The translations under genes were made by a program, and so were the position numbers. From contig NZ_JAHQZU010000001.1 in NCBI RefSeq assembly GCF_019061185.1, forward strand, positions 124,001-188,000: a DNA stretch of 64,000 nucleotides, given 5' to 3'. Positions 8,806 through 17,536 of the stretch are shown here, one piece after another (the first letter of the stretch is position 1; each line of letters opens with the position of its first letter). The DNA is from Paracoccus sp. Z118 (GTDB taxonomy: Bacteria > Pseudomonadota > Alphaproteobacteria > Rhodobacterales > Rhodobacteraceae). The notes beneath the pieces were generated by a model, which did no database searches, was not told the origin of the DNA, and saw nothing but the letters and a program-made list of their open reading frames with translations.

Positions 8806-9378
8806 TCACTTCGGCGCCGCTGCCCCTCGTGCGAGCGCCGCCACCCCGGTCCGCGCCAGATCGCACAGCCCCAGCGGTCGCATCATGTCGGCGAACGCCT
8901 CCAGCTTCTCGGGCGCGCCGGTGATCTCGAAGACGAAGCTTTCCAGCGTCGAATCGACCACCTTCGCCCGATAGATATCCGCGATCCGCAACGCCTCGAC
9001 CCGCTTGTCGCCGGTGCCGCAGACCTTGAAGAGACCCAGTTCGCGCTCGACGAACGGCCCCTCGACGGTCAGGTCGTTCACCTGATGGACCGGCACGATC
9101 CGGCCAAGCTGCGCCTTGATCTGTTCGATCACCGACGGGGTGCCGCGCGTCACGATGGTGATGCGCGAGCGATGCCCCGCGTGGTCGGTTTCGGCCACGG
9201 TCAGGCTGTCGATGTTGTAGCCGCGGCCCGAGAACAGGCCGATCACCCGCGCCAGCACCCCGGATTCGTTATCGACCAGCACGGCCAGGATATGCCGCTC
9301 CTCGATCTGCGCGTTGGGGTCGCGCAGATCGTAGGCGGAGTGGCTGGATGCGCCTTGCGCCAGTTTCAGTGCGGACAT
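8806..9378 (-). CDS. ilvN: Acetolactate synthase small (regulatory) subunit
   Basis: The regulatory subunit of acetohydroxyacid synthase, which binds valine and activates the catalytic subunit in branched-chain amino acid synthesis. Of 190 residues, an N-terminal ACT domain (HILAVLVDNESGVLARVIGLFSGRGYNI) is at about residues 28-105 and a C-terminal ALS_ss_C domain follows. The ~25-residue leader before the ACT domain is usual for alphaproteobacterial IlvH/IlvN. It starts 11 bases after the ilvI stop, so the two form one operon. Confidence 0.95.
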   Translation of the reverse strand: MSALKLAQGASSHSAYDLRDPNAQIEERHILAVLVDNESGVLARVIGLFSGRGYNIDSLTVAETDHAGHRSRITIVTRGTPSVIEQIKAQLGRIVPVHQVNDLTVEGPFVERELGLFKVCGTGDKRVEALRIADIYRAKVVDSTLESFVFEITGAPEKLEAFADMMRPLGLCDLARTGVAALARGAAAPK

Positions 9379-9389
9379 GACGTCTCTCC

Positions 9390-11162
9390 TCAGACCAGCA
9401 CGGCGCCGTCGCTCTGGATGGCGGAGCCGATATCCTCGGCCGCCTCCATGTCGCCCAGCAGCATTTCGTTATGGGGCTTGCCCGACGGGATCATCGGCAG
9501 GCAGTTCTCGTGCTTCTCGACCAGCACGTCGAGGATGAAGGGGCCGTCATAGTCCATCATCTCGCGGATCGCGTCGTCGAGTTCGGCCGGATCGCTCACC
9601 TGCCGGCCCGCGCAGCCGAACGCCTCGGCCAGCTTGACGAAATCGGGCAGGCTTTCCGACCAGGACTGCGAGTAACGCTCGCCATGCAGAAGCTGCTGCC
9701 ACTGGCGCACCATGCCCAGCCGCTCGTTGTTCAGGATGAACTGCTTGACGGGGGCGCGGAACTGCACCGCCGTTCCCATCTCCTGCATGTTCATCAGCCA
9801 GCTGGCATCGCCCGCCACGTTGATGACCAGCGCCTCGGGGTGGGCGACCTGCACCCCGACCGAGGCGGGCAGGCCGTAGCCCATCGTCCCCAGCCCGCCC
9901 GAGGTCATCCAGCGGTTCGGCTCGTCGAAGTGCAGGAACTGCGCGGCCCACATCTGGTGCTGGCCGACCTCGGTCGTCACGTAGCGGTCGCGGTCACGGG
10001 TCAGCGCTTCAAGCCGCTCCATCGCGTATTGCGGCTTGATGGTGCTGGCCGAGGGGCGATAGGCGAGGCAATCGCGCGCCTGCCAGCGCCGGATCTGGCC
10101 CCACCAGTCCCCGACGGCATCGGCATTGGTGCGGCTGCCGCGCGATTTCCACAGCGCCAGCACCTCCTTCAGCACCTCGCCCACGTCGCCGACGATGGGC
10201 AGCTCGACCCGGATCACCTTGTTGATGCTGCTGGGGTCGATATCGACATGCGCCTTGATCGAATGGGGCGAGAAATCCGCGATGCGCCCGGTGATCCGGT
10301 CGTCGAAGCGGGCGCCGAGCGCGATCATCAGGTCGCAGCCATGCATCGCCATGTTGGCTTCGTAAAGGCCGTGCATCCCCAGCATCCCCAGCCACGCCCT
10401 GCCGCTGGCGGGGTAGGAGCCGAGGCCCATCAGCGTCGAGGTGACGGGAAAGCCGGTCGCATCCGCCAACTCGACCAGCCGCTTGCTGGCCTCCGGCCCG
10501 GAGTTGATGATGCCGCCGCCGGTATAGAGGATCGGCCGCTCGGCGCGCTCGATCAGCTCGACCAGCCGCGCGATCATGTCGGTGTCGCCCTTGGTCGTCG
10601 GCTGGTAGCGCGTGTTGTCCACTTCCTCCGCGCCGACATAGGCGCCTTCGGCGAACTGGACGTCCTTCGGAATGTCGATCAGCACCGGCCCCGGACGGCC
10701 CGAGGTCGCGATGTGAAAGGCGCGGTGGATCGTCGCGGCGAGCTCGTCCGTTTCCTTCACCAGCCAGTTGTGCTTGGTGCAGGGGCGGGTGATGCCCACG
10801 GTGTCGGCCTCCTGGAAGGCGTCGGTGCCGACCATGAAGGTGGGCACCTGACCCGACAGCACGACGATCGGGATCGAATCCATCAGCGCGTCGGTCAGCC
10901 CCGTCACCGCGTTCGTCGCGCCGGGGCCGGAGGTCACCAGCACCACCCCCGGCTTCCCGGTCGAGCGGGCATAGCCCTCGGCCATGTGGACCGCGCCCTG
11001 TTCGTGCCGCACGAGGATGTGCTGGATGTCGTTCTGCTGGAAAATCTCGTCGTAGATGGGCAGGACAGCGCCGCCGGGATAGCCGAATACGGTATCGACA
11101 CCCTGATCGCGCAGGGCTTCGACCACCATTCTCGCACCCGTCATCGTTCGGGACATGTCCAT
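9390..11162 (-). CDS. ilvI: Acetolactate synthase large (catalytic) subunit
   Basis: A TPP- and FAD-dependent enzyme making 2-acetolactate or 2-aceto-2-hydroxybutyrate, the first common step of valine and isoleucine synthesis. 590 residues show the three TPP-enzyme domains: an N-terminal pyrimidine-binding domain (DTVFGYPGG, HEQGAVHMAEGYAR with the catalytic Glu), a central domain, and a C-terminal PP domain (GDASWLMNMQE, NNERLGMVRQWQ). The start may be 11162 or the ATG six bases downstream; GGAG sits just before. A good sigma70-like promoter lies upstream at 11225-11253, and ilvN follows. Confidence 0.96.
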   Translation of the reverse strand: MDMSRTMTGARMVVEALRDQGVDTVFGYPGGAVLPIYDEIFQQNDIQHILVRHEQGAVHMAEGYARSTGKPGVVLVTSGPGATNAVTGLTDALMDSIPIVVLSGQVPTFMVGTDAFQEADTVGITRPCTKHNWLVKETDELAATIHRAFHIATSGRPGPVLIDIPKDVQFAEGAYVGAEEVDNTRYQPTTKGDTDMIARLVELIERAERPILYTGGGIINSGPEASKRLVELADATGFPVTSTLMGLGSYPASGRAWLGMLGMHGLYEANMAMHGCDLMIALGARFDDRITGRIADFSPHSIKAHVDIDPSSINKVIRVELPIVGDVGEVLKEVLALWKSRGSRTNADAVGDWWGQIRRWQARDCLAYRPSASTIKPQYAMERLEALTRDRDRYVTTEVGQHQMWAAQFLHFDEPNRWMTSGGLGTMGYGLPASVGVQVAHPEALVINVAGDASWLMNMQEMGTAVQFRAPVKQFILNNERLGMVRQWQQLLHGERYSQSWSESLPDFVKLAEAFGCAGRQVSDPAELDDAIREMMDYDGPFILDVLVEKHENCLPMIPSGKPHNEMLLGDMEAAEDIGSAIQSDGAVLV

Positions 11163-11224
11163 TTCTCCATCAATCCAGATCGTTACGCCCGCAAGGCGCT
11201 GCGATGGGCCCGCTGCGTCGCGGC

Positions 11225-11253
11225 AAACTAGGGGCGCTTTGCAGCAGGGTCAA
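11225..11253 (-). promoter_or_regulatory. Probable sigma70-type promoter of ilvIN
   Basis: On the minus strand TTGACC (11253-11248) is followed after exactly 17 bases by TAGTTT (11230-11225), about 60 bases before the ilvI start. The -35 agrees well with consensus and the -10 moderately. I see no leader peptide rich in branched-chain codons between promoter and start, so classical attenuation is not evident. Confidence 0.55.
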
Positions 11254-11312
11254 CAGGATCTATCGAGAAAAGTAACGTCCCGGTCGCAGATTTTGAAATT
11301 ATATTTCTGGAA

Positions 11313-12143
11313 CTATCGGTCGAGCGGAAGATCGATACGCGCGACCTGCTCGACGATCGGATCGACGGAAAGGGGGTGGATATCGGCCTCATGCGTCTGC
11401 GGGTCGCCCATATCCTGCCAGACGCCGCCCTTGTAGATCTCCAGCGCGCTGAACCCGGCCTTGTAGGCCATCTTGCGGCTGCCCGGCACCCAGTAGCCGA
11501 GATAGACATAGGGCAGCCCCGCCTGACGAGCCATCTCCACATGGTCGAGGATCATGTAGGTGCCGAGGCTCGCCTCGGGCATGGCCGGGTCGTAGAAGCT
11601 GTAAACGAGGCTCAGCCCGTCATCCAGAACGTCGGTCAGACAGACGGCGTGCAGCGGACCGTTCACCCGGCTCATCCCCTCGGGCGGGGCGCCGCGGTAT
11701 TCGACGACGCGGGTGCGGACCGGCGTCTCCTCGATCATGGCGGCGAACTCGAACACGTCCATGTCCGCCATGCCGCCATCGGCGTGGCGGTCGTCGAGGT
11801 AGCGGCGGAACAGCTCATACTGCTCCTCGGTGGACCAGGCGCTGGTGGCGCTGCGCTCCATCCCCGCGTTGCGGCGGATCAGGCGGCGCTGGGTGCGGCT
11901 GGGACGGAAGTCGCGTACCCGGATGCGGGCCGACATGCAGGCCACGCAGCTTTCGCAGCTCGGGCGATAGAGCACGTTCTGCGAACGGCGGAATCCCTGC
12001 CGCGACAGCACGTTGTTCAGCGTCTGGCCGGCATCGGGGGTCAGGGCGGTGAACAGCTTGCGCTCGGCCCGGCCGTGCAGATACGGGCAGGGCTGCGGGG
12101 CCGTGACGTAGAACTGCGGCGCATTCGGCAGGGTATGACGCAT
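11313..12143 (-). CDS. bpt: Aspartate/glutamate leucyltransferase (arginyltransferase family)
   Basis: Transfers Leu (or Met/Phe) from aminoacyl-tRNA to N-terminal Asp/Glu of proteins, feeding the N-degron pathway through ClpS/ClpAP. 276 residues from ATG 12143. The N-terminal ATE domain has CPYL (Cys about 20) and [18 protein letters not shown], whose cysteines are typical of the family. The C-terminal ATE domain has [16 protein letters not shown] and [17 protein letters not shown]. An upstream in-frame ATG at 12164 is possible but lacks a ribosome site. It is transcribed toward ilvIN and lies divergent from glnE. Confidence 0.92.
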   Translation of the reverse strand: MRHTLPNAPQFYVTAPQPCPYLHGRAERKLFTALTPDAGQTLNNVLSRQGFRRSQNVLYRPSCESCVACMSARIRVRDFRPSRTQRRLIRRNAGMERSATSAWSTEEQYELFRRYLDDRHADGGMADMDVFEFAAMIEETPVRTRVVEYRGAPPEGMSRVNGPLHAVCLTDVLDDGLSLVYSFYDPAMPEASLGTYMILDHVEMARQAGLPYVYLGYWVPGSRKMAYKAGFSALEIYKGGVWQDMGDPQTHEADIHPLSVDPIVEQVARIDLPLDR

Positions 12144-12344
12144 CAAGCGGCGGACCCTCCACATTGCGGTGCGGCCGACCTGTCCGTGGTCATCATCGTC
12201 CAGAGCGGCGGCATGGCGGGACTTCGCTGGTCATGGTAACGATGCAAAACCTAGCAACTGTTTCCCTGCCCGCCAAGCGGCGAACAGCATATGTTTGCCC
12301 GCGGCCGCGATTGACGGCGCCAAGGGCGCGGCTAGGGTGCGCGG

Positions 12345-15167
12345 ATGGATTTCGCCGCCCGGATCACCCGCCTTCCGCTTCCCGTCGATGACCCGCGCGG
12401 CCGGTCGGCGGCGGCGCTGTTCCCGGACGCGCCGCCGAGGCTTGAAGGCCTGATCCGCGGCGCCGCGGGGTCGAGCCCGTATCTGGCCGGGCTGATCGAG
12501 CGGGAGGCCGCCTGGCTGCTTCCGGCGCTCGAGGCAGGCGACGTGGTCGCCCGCGAGACGGCCGGGTTCGATTCGCTCACATCCGCTGAACTCGGCCCCG
12601 CGCTGCGGCGGGCGAAACGGCGCGTCGCGCTGTGGGTCGCGCTGGCCGACCTTGGCGGCGTCTGGCTTTTGGAACAGGTGACGGGCGCCCTGACCGGCCT
12701 TGCCGACCGCGCCACCGATCTCGCTTTGCGCGCCCATGTCGCAGACGAGGCGCGGCGCGGCAAGCTGCCCGCCCCCCGCGAGGGGGCGTCGCCGGTCGCG
12801 GCGGGCATCTTCGCGCTGGCGATGGGGAAGATGGGCGCGGGAGAGCTGAACTATTCCTCGGACATCGACCTGATCGTCCTTTACGACGACACCGCCTATG
12901 CGCCCGCCGATCAGCCCGAGGTTCGCGCGGCGCTGATCCGCGCCACGCGCAAGGCGGCCGCGACGCTGTCGGACCAGACCGAGCATGGCTATGTCTTCCG
13001 CACCGACCTGCGGCTGCGGCCCGACGCGTCCGTGACGCCGGTCTGCATCTCGGCTGGGGCGGCGCTCGCTTATTACGAGGCCGAGGGCCGAAGCTGGGAA
13101 CGCGCCGCCTATATCAAGGCGCGGCCCTGCGCGGGCGACATCGCGGCGGGCGAACGGTTTCTGCACGAGTTGCGCCCTTTCGTCTGGCGCCGCCATCTGG
13201 ATTTCGCGACGGTGCAGGACACCCACGACATGCGCCGCCGCATCCGCAGCCACAAGGGGCTGCACGGGCAGGTCCAGGCAATGGGCCACGACATGAAGCT
13301 GGGGCAGGGCGGCATCCGCGACATCGAGTTCTTCACCCAGACACGCCAGCTGATCGCCGGCGGGCGCGACCCCGACCTGCGGGCCCGTGCGACGGTCCCG
13401 GCACTCGCGGCGCTCGCGGCGAAGGGCTGGCTGCCGCAATCCGTCGCCGACGAGTTGACGGGGCACTACCGCCGCCACCGCGACATCGAGCACCGCATCC
13501 AGATGGTGAACGACGTCCAGACCCACTCGCTGCCGATTGCGCGAGAGGCCTTCGCCCGTGTCGCCGCGCTGGACGGTGCGTCCGATCCCGCGGCTTGGGG
13601 CGCGGAGGTGGTCGGGCGGCTGCACCGGGTCGAGGCGCTGACGGGCGATTTCTTCGAACCGGATACTTCGGCGGATGAGCCGCCGATGCCGGAACTGGCC
13701 CCCGAAACCGCAGAGATGGTCGAAGGCTGGCGGGCCTATCCGGCCCTTCGCTCGGGCCGCGCGCAGGAGCTTTTTTCCCGCATCGAGCCGCAGATCCTTG
13801 CCCGCATGAGCCGCGCCGCGCACCCCGAAGAGGCGCTCGCCCGCTTCGACAGCTTCCTGCGCGGCCTGCCGGCCGGGGTGCAGCTCTTCTCGCTCTTCGC
13901 CTCGAACCCGCAGCTGATCGACCTTCTGGCGGATATCTGCGGCACCGCGCCGGGGCTTGCGGCCTATCTCGCGCGCCATCCCGAGGTGCTGGACGCGGTG
14001 ATCGCCGGCAGCTTCTTCGCGCCCTGGCCCGGCGCGGGCGGGCTGCGCGAAGCGCTCGACGCGCAGCTTGCCTCCGCGCTGTCCGGGCCTGCGGGCAGCT
14101 ACGAACGGGCGCTGGATGCGGCGCGCCGCTGGGCGCATGAATGGCAGTTCCGCGTCGGCGTCCATCACCTGCGGGCGCTGATCGGGGCGGACGAGGCGGG
14201 GGGGCAATATGCCGACATCGCGGACGCGGCCATCGGCGCGCTGTCCCGCGTGGTCGCGCAGGACTTCGCCCGCCGCCACGGGGCCGCGCCGGGGCGGGGC
14301 GCGATCGTCATGGGCATGGGCTCGCTGGGCGCGCGGCAGTTGAACGCGCAGTCGGACCTGGACCTGATCGTGATCTACGATGCCGGCGGTGTCGAAAGCT
14401 CGGACGGGCCGCGCCCGCTTGCCGCGCGGCCCTATTACGCGCGACTGACGCAGGCGCTGCTGACGGCGCTGTCGGCGCCCACCGCCTCGGGCCGCCTCTA
14501 CGAGGTGGATATGCGCCTGCGCCCCTCGGGGCGGCAGGGGCCGGTGGCGACGTCGCTGGAATCGTTCCGCAGCTACCAGATGACCGAGGCCTGGACCTGG
14601 GAGCATCTGGCGCTGACCCGCGCCCGCGTTATCGCAGAGATCGGGGCCGGGGCGGAGCCCCTTGCGCAGGACGTCGAGGCGCTGCGGGTGCAGGTTCTTG
14701 GCGAACGCGGGCAGGACCCTCGGGTGCTGCCCGAACTGGCCGGGATGCGGGCGCGCATTTTCGCGTCGAAGGCCCCCGATGGCCGGTGGGAGGCCAAGAG
14801 CGGCCGCGGCCGCCTGCAGGATGTCGAGCTGCTGGCGCAGTCCCTGGCCCTTCGCGCCGGATCACCGGCCCGCGCCACCCCTGCGCAGATCCGCGCGGGC
14901 AAGCGCGCCGAACTGATCGCGGGCGATCAGGCTGAGCGGCTTGCAGGCGCGCACCGCTTCCTCTGGCGGCTCCAATGCGCCGCGCGGCTGCTGACCGACG
15001 GCGCGCTCGACATGGAGACGGTGGGCCGCGGCGGGCAGGACTTTTTGCTGCGGGAAACAGGCGCGGAGTCGCTCGACGCGCTTGCCGCGGCGCTTACCGC
15101 GATGGTCGAGGAGGCGGGGAGCATCGCCGACGAGCTGGTGGGCACCGCCGTGGCCGCCGAGGGGTGA
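12345..15167 (+). CDS. glnE: Bifunctional glutamine synthetase adenylyltransferase / adenylyl-removing enzyme
   Basis: Adenylylates and deadenylylates glutamine synthetase in response to PII and glutamine, tuning nitrogen assimilation. Its 940 residues match GlnE. The N-terminal adenylyl-removing nucleotidyltransferase domain carries GMGAGELNYSSDIDLIVLYDD-type residues around 160-185, and the C-terminal adenylyltransferase domain carries GSLGARQLNAQSDLDLIV around 660. Each has the G-x-D-x-D metal pair, and GlnD/PII-uridylyltransferase-like helical regions follow each domain. The gene stands alone between divergent bpt and convergent glycosyltransferase. No glnA or glnB is in the window. Confidence 0.96.
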   Translation: MDFAARITRLPLPVDDPRGRSAAALFPDAPPRLEGLIRGAAGSSPYLAGLIEREAAWLLPALEAGDVVARETAGFDSLTSAELGPALRRAKRRVALWVALADLGGVWLLEQVTGALTGLADRATDLALRAHVADEARRGKLPAPREGASPVAAGIFALAMGKMGAGELNYSSDIDLIVLYDDTAYAPADQPEVRAALIRATRKAAATLSDQTEHGYVFRTDLRLRPDASVTPVCISAGAALAYYEAEGRSWERAAYIKARPCAGDIAAGERFLHELRPFVWRRHLDFATVQDTHDMRRRIRSHKGLHGQVQAMGHDMKLGQGGIRDIEFFTQTRQLIAGGRDPDLRARATVPALAALAAKGWLPQSVADELTGHYRRHRDIEHRIQMVNDVQTHSLPIAREAFARVAALDGASDPAAWGAEVVGRLHRVEALTGDFFEPDTSADEPPMPELAPETAEMVEGWRAYPALRSGRAQELFSRIEPQILARMSRAAHPEEALARFDSFLRGLPAGVQLFSLFASNPQLIDLLADICGTAPGLAAYLARHPEVLDAVIAGSFFAPWPGAGGLREALDAQLASALSGPAGSYERALDAARRWAHEWQFRVGVHHLRALIGADEAGGQYADIADAAIGALSRVVAQDFARRHGAAPGRGAIVMGMGSLGARQLNAQSDLDLIVIYDAGGVESSDGPRPLAARPYYARLTQALLTALSAPTASGRLYEVDMRLRPSGRQGPVATSLESFRSYQMTEAWTWEHLALTRARVIAEIGAGAEPLAQDVEALRVQVLGERGQDPRVLPELAGMRARIFASKAPDGRWEAKSGRGRLQDVELLAQSLALRAGSPARATPAQIRAGKRAELIAGDQAERLAGAHRFLWRLQCAARLLTDGALDMETVGRGGQDFLLRETGAESLDALAAALTAMVEEAGSIADELVGTAVAAEG

Positions 15168-15329
15168 GTCGTGACCGGGCCGCGAAGCGAGCAAGCCGTC
15201 CGGCGGTGCCAGCGGCTCAGCGCGGCCGGTCCTTGGCGGTATCGACTACCTTCCGCGTGATCGAGGGCCGCTCGGAGGCAAGCCAACTCGGGGTCGCATC
15301 ACAGCCGGAGAAATTGCCCTACGCCCGGC

Positions 15330-17456
15330 TCAGCTCACGTTCCCCCGAATTGGGAGCGAGAGCGGCGGCAGCGGATCGGCGCGGCTGGCGGCACAAGCCG
15401 GGTCGTGTCCTGCTTCTGCTTCCTCCCTCGCTGCTGCTTCGACCCGGTTCCCGAGCGTGACCAGCGGAAGCAGCGCCTCGGTCGGTTCGGCAACGACCGC
15501 TTCTTCGGTGCAGTCCACGCCGTGCTGGGTCTTGTCCCAGTAGAACGGGTTGACCACCACCTCATAGAGCGCCTTCCACGCCGCAAGGCACCCGAGCGGG
15601 AAGTAGAGATGCATCGTCGGCGCCCAGGTCCAGAGGCCGCGATGACCCGTCCGGCGAACCGCCCAGATGCCGATGGCCATGTTCAGCAGCTCGGACGCCA
15701 CGAAGATCGTGAACAGCACCGGCACCCCCAGCCCGCCCCAGAGCCCGGCCAGCGGCTCGCGCAGCGGATGCGGCAGGCCGAGGCTGAGCAGCCAGAAGCT
15801 CCACAGCAGCGGGGCGAGCAGATATTGGGTCAGCATCCCGATGAACTGCACCTGAAAGCCCAGGAACGCCCGTGTGCCGATCTGCCGCCACAGCTGCACC
15901 GGGGTCCGCATGTGGACGCCCCAGGTCATCGCGTAACCCTTGAGCCAGCGCGAGCGCTGTTTGATCCACGGAATGGCGCGGCAATTCGCCTCTTCATGGG
16001 TGGTGAAATCCGCCACTTCGATCCGCAGCCCCATACGCGCCAGCCGCACACCGAGATCGGCGTCCTCGGTCACGTTCCAGGCGTCCCACGCGCCCGACCG
16101 CTCCAGCGCGTCGCGGCGGAAGAACTGGGTCGTCCCGCCCAGCGGGACGATCAGGCCAAGCCGCGAGACGCCCGGCAGCACCGCCCGGAACAGCGCCGCG
16201 TATTCGATGGTGAAGCAGCGCGAGAGCCAGTTGGTGCGCGGGTTGTAGAAATCCAGCGCGCCCTGCACGCAGGCGACGTCGGGCGCCGCGGTGGCCATGT
16301 GGCGGGCGACCTTGTGAAGCTGGTCCGGCTCGGGCCGGTCCTCGGCGTCCCAGACGCCGATGATGTCGCCGCGGCAGAAGCTGAGCGCGTAGGTCAGCGC
16401 GCGCGGCTTGGTCCTGATCGGCCCGTCCGGCACGATCACAACCCGCAGCCAGCGGGGCAGGGCGGCGCCTTCCAGCGCGGCGCGGGTGATATCGTCGGTT
16501 TCCTCGACCACCAGGATGATATCGCTGAGTTCGCGCGGATAGGTCAGGCGCGAGAGGCGGCCGACCAGCTTGGTCGCGACGTCAGCTTCATGGAACAGCG
16601 GCACCATGACGGAGATCAGCGGCAACTGCCCCTTGAGTTCCGGCGGTGGCGTGGCGACAGCGCGGGCGCGCAGCGTGGCGCGGAACGCCGTGATTTTCAG
16701 CGCGATGCTGCCGAGCAGCGTCAGCGTCGCCCACAGGGTCAGCGCCGTCAGCAGGCCCAGCGGGGCGAGCAGCAACCCCAGCGCCAGTGCCGCCATAACG
16801 GCCAGCGCGACCTGTCCGGCGCGGCGTTCGTTCCGTGTGCGGCAGCTCAGCGCGCCGTCCACCCGTGTCTCGGCCTGCCGGATCAGCGCGGTGCGGCGGG
16901 CGGTCAGGATCGCCTCGCGCGCCCCTGTGGGTGAACAGAGCAGCATCCGCACCGTCCCGAAGCTGGCGGGCAGACGGGGAGCCAATGCGGCGAATTCCTC
17001 GGGGCGGGACGCGGCGACATAGGCCGCCCCGCCGATCCGCCGCCACGGGACGATGCCGGCGTTGAGGCAAAGCTCCGCCCCCGCCTCGTCGATCAGCCGC
17101 GCGTCGGGCGGGGTTTCCACCAGGTCCGGCACCGTACTGCGCCACTGGCGGGACAGGGCGCGGGTCAGCGCCGCTTCCGTCACCCAGCCGTGGGCCAGCA
17201 GGATTTCCCCCAGCGGCACCGCCTGCCGCTGGCGCATCACCACCGCCTTGAGCAGATCGCCGGGCGCGACCGCCCCATCCTCGATCAGGATCTGCCCGAG
17301 CGGGCGCAGGTCGCGCGCGGGCCGGGCCGCGGCCTGCGCCTTCGCCGCCGCGTCGAGCCGCGCCCGGCCCAGCCGCCCGTCCCGCAGCCGCGCCTGCAGA
17401 GAGATCACCTGCGCGGCGCGGGCGGGTTCGGTCTTCGGCGCTGTCGTGGCGGACAT
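15330..17456 (-). CDS. Membrane glycosyltransferase (GT2) with N-terminal MshEN/GspE-like domain
   Basis: 708 residues. Residues ~45-130 (LGQILIEDGAV, LGEILLAHGWVTEAALTRAL) form an MshEN/GspE_N-like module of the kind that binds c-di-GMP in some proteins. Two membrane helices follow at ~212-258, then a GT2 catalytic domain with DAEDRPEPD (~369), NVTEDADLG (~465) and QRSRWLKGY (~500), the D,D,D,Q(Q/R)xRW set of processive beta-glycosyltransferases. Further helices are C-terminal. The architecture resembles phage N4 receptor protein NfrB and related exopolysaccharide synthases. The polysaccharide product cannot be told from the sequence. A full CtrA-type box lies 46 bases upstream of the start. 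It stands alone, with no export or accessory genes beside it. Confidence 0.85.
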   Translation of the reverse strand: MSATTAPKTEPARAAQVISLQARLRDGRLGRARLDAAAKAQAAARPARDLRPLGQILIEDGAVAPGDLLKAVVMRQRQAVPLGEILLAHGWVTEAALTRALSRQWRSTVPDLVETPPDARLIDEAGAELCLNAGIVPWRRIGGAAYVAASRPEEFAALAPRLPASFGTVRMLLCSPTGAREAILTARRTALIRQAETRVDGALSCRTRNERRAGQVALAVMAALALGLLLAPLGLLTALTLWATLTLLGSIALKITAFRATLRARAVATPPPELKGQLPLISVMVPLFHEADVATKLVGRLSRLTYPRELSDIILVVEETDDITRAALEGAALPRWLRVVIVPDGPIRTKPRALTYALSFCRGDIIGVWDAEDRPEPDQLHKVARHMATAAPDVACVQGALDFYNPRTNWLSRCFTIEYAALFRAVLPGVSRLGLIVPLGGTTQFFRRDALERSGAWDAWNVTEDADLGVRLARMGLRIEVADFTTHEEANCRAIPWIKQRSRWLKGYAMTWGVHMRTPVQLWRQIGTRAFLGFQVQFIGMLTQYLLAPLLWSFWLLSLGLPHPLREPLAGLWGGLGVPVLFTIFVASELLNMAIGIWAVRRTGHRGLWTWAPTMHLYFPLGCLAAWKALYEVVVNPFYWDKTQHGVDCTEEAVVAEPTEALLPLVTLGNRVEAAAREEAEAGHDPACAASRADPLPPLSLPIRGNVS

Positions 17457-17502
17457 GGCTGCTTCCCTGACAAGTGTCAGGACCGCTATGCCCGAGCAGA
17501 GG

Positions 17503-17518
17503 TTAAGGTCGCGTTAAC
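17503..17518 (-). promoter_or_regulatory. Full CtrA-type binding box upstream of the glycosyltransferase
   Basis: The plus strand reads TTAA-GGTCGCG-TTAAC, an exact match to the CtrA consensus TTAA-N7-TTAAC. On the gene (minus) strand it is GTTAA-N7-TTAA, ending exactly 46 bases before the glycosyltransferase ATG. It lies in the 80-base gap after carA. Binding is inferred from consensus only. Confidence 0.7.
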
Positions 17519-17536
17519 AGCCGCAGGTTGCAGCCG

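Noticed and set aside
9471..11231. 586-codon frame opposite ilvI
   Set aside because: Antisense shadow of a clear acetolactate synthase gene, with His/Asp/Arg-rich nonsense composition.
11163..11312. Leader-peptide attenuator for ilvIN
   Set aside because: No short frame rich in Leu, Ile or Val codons and no competing hairpin pair could be found.
12231..14606. 791-codon antisense frame over glnE
   Set aside because: Same shadow effect. The sense strand has both GlnE nucleotidyltransferase motifs.
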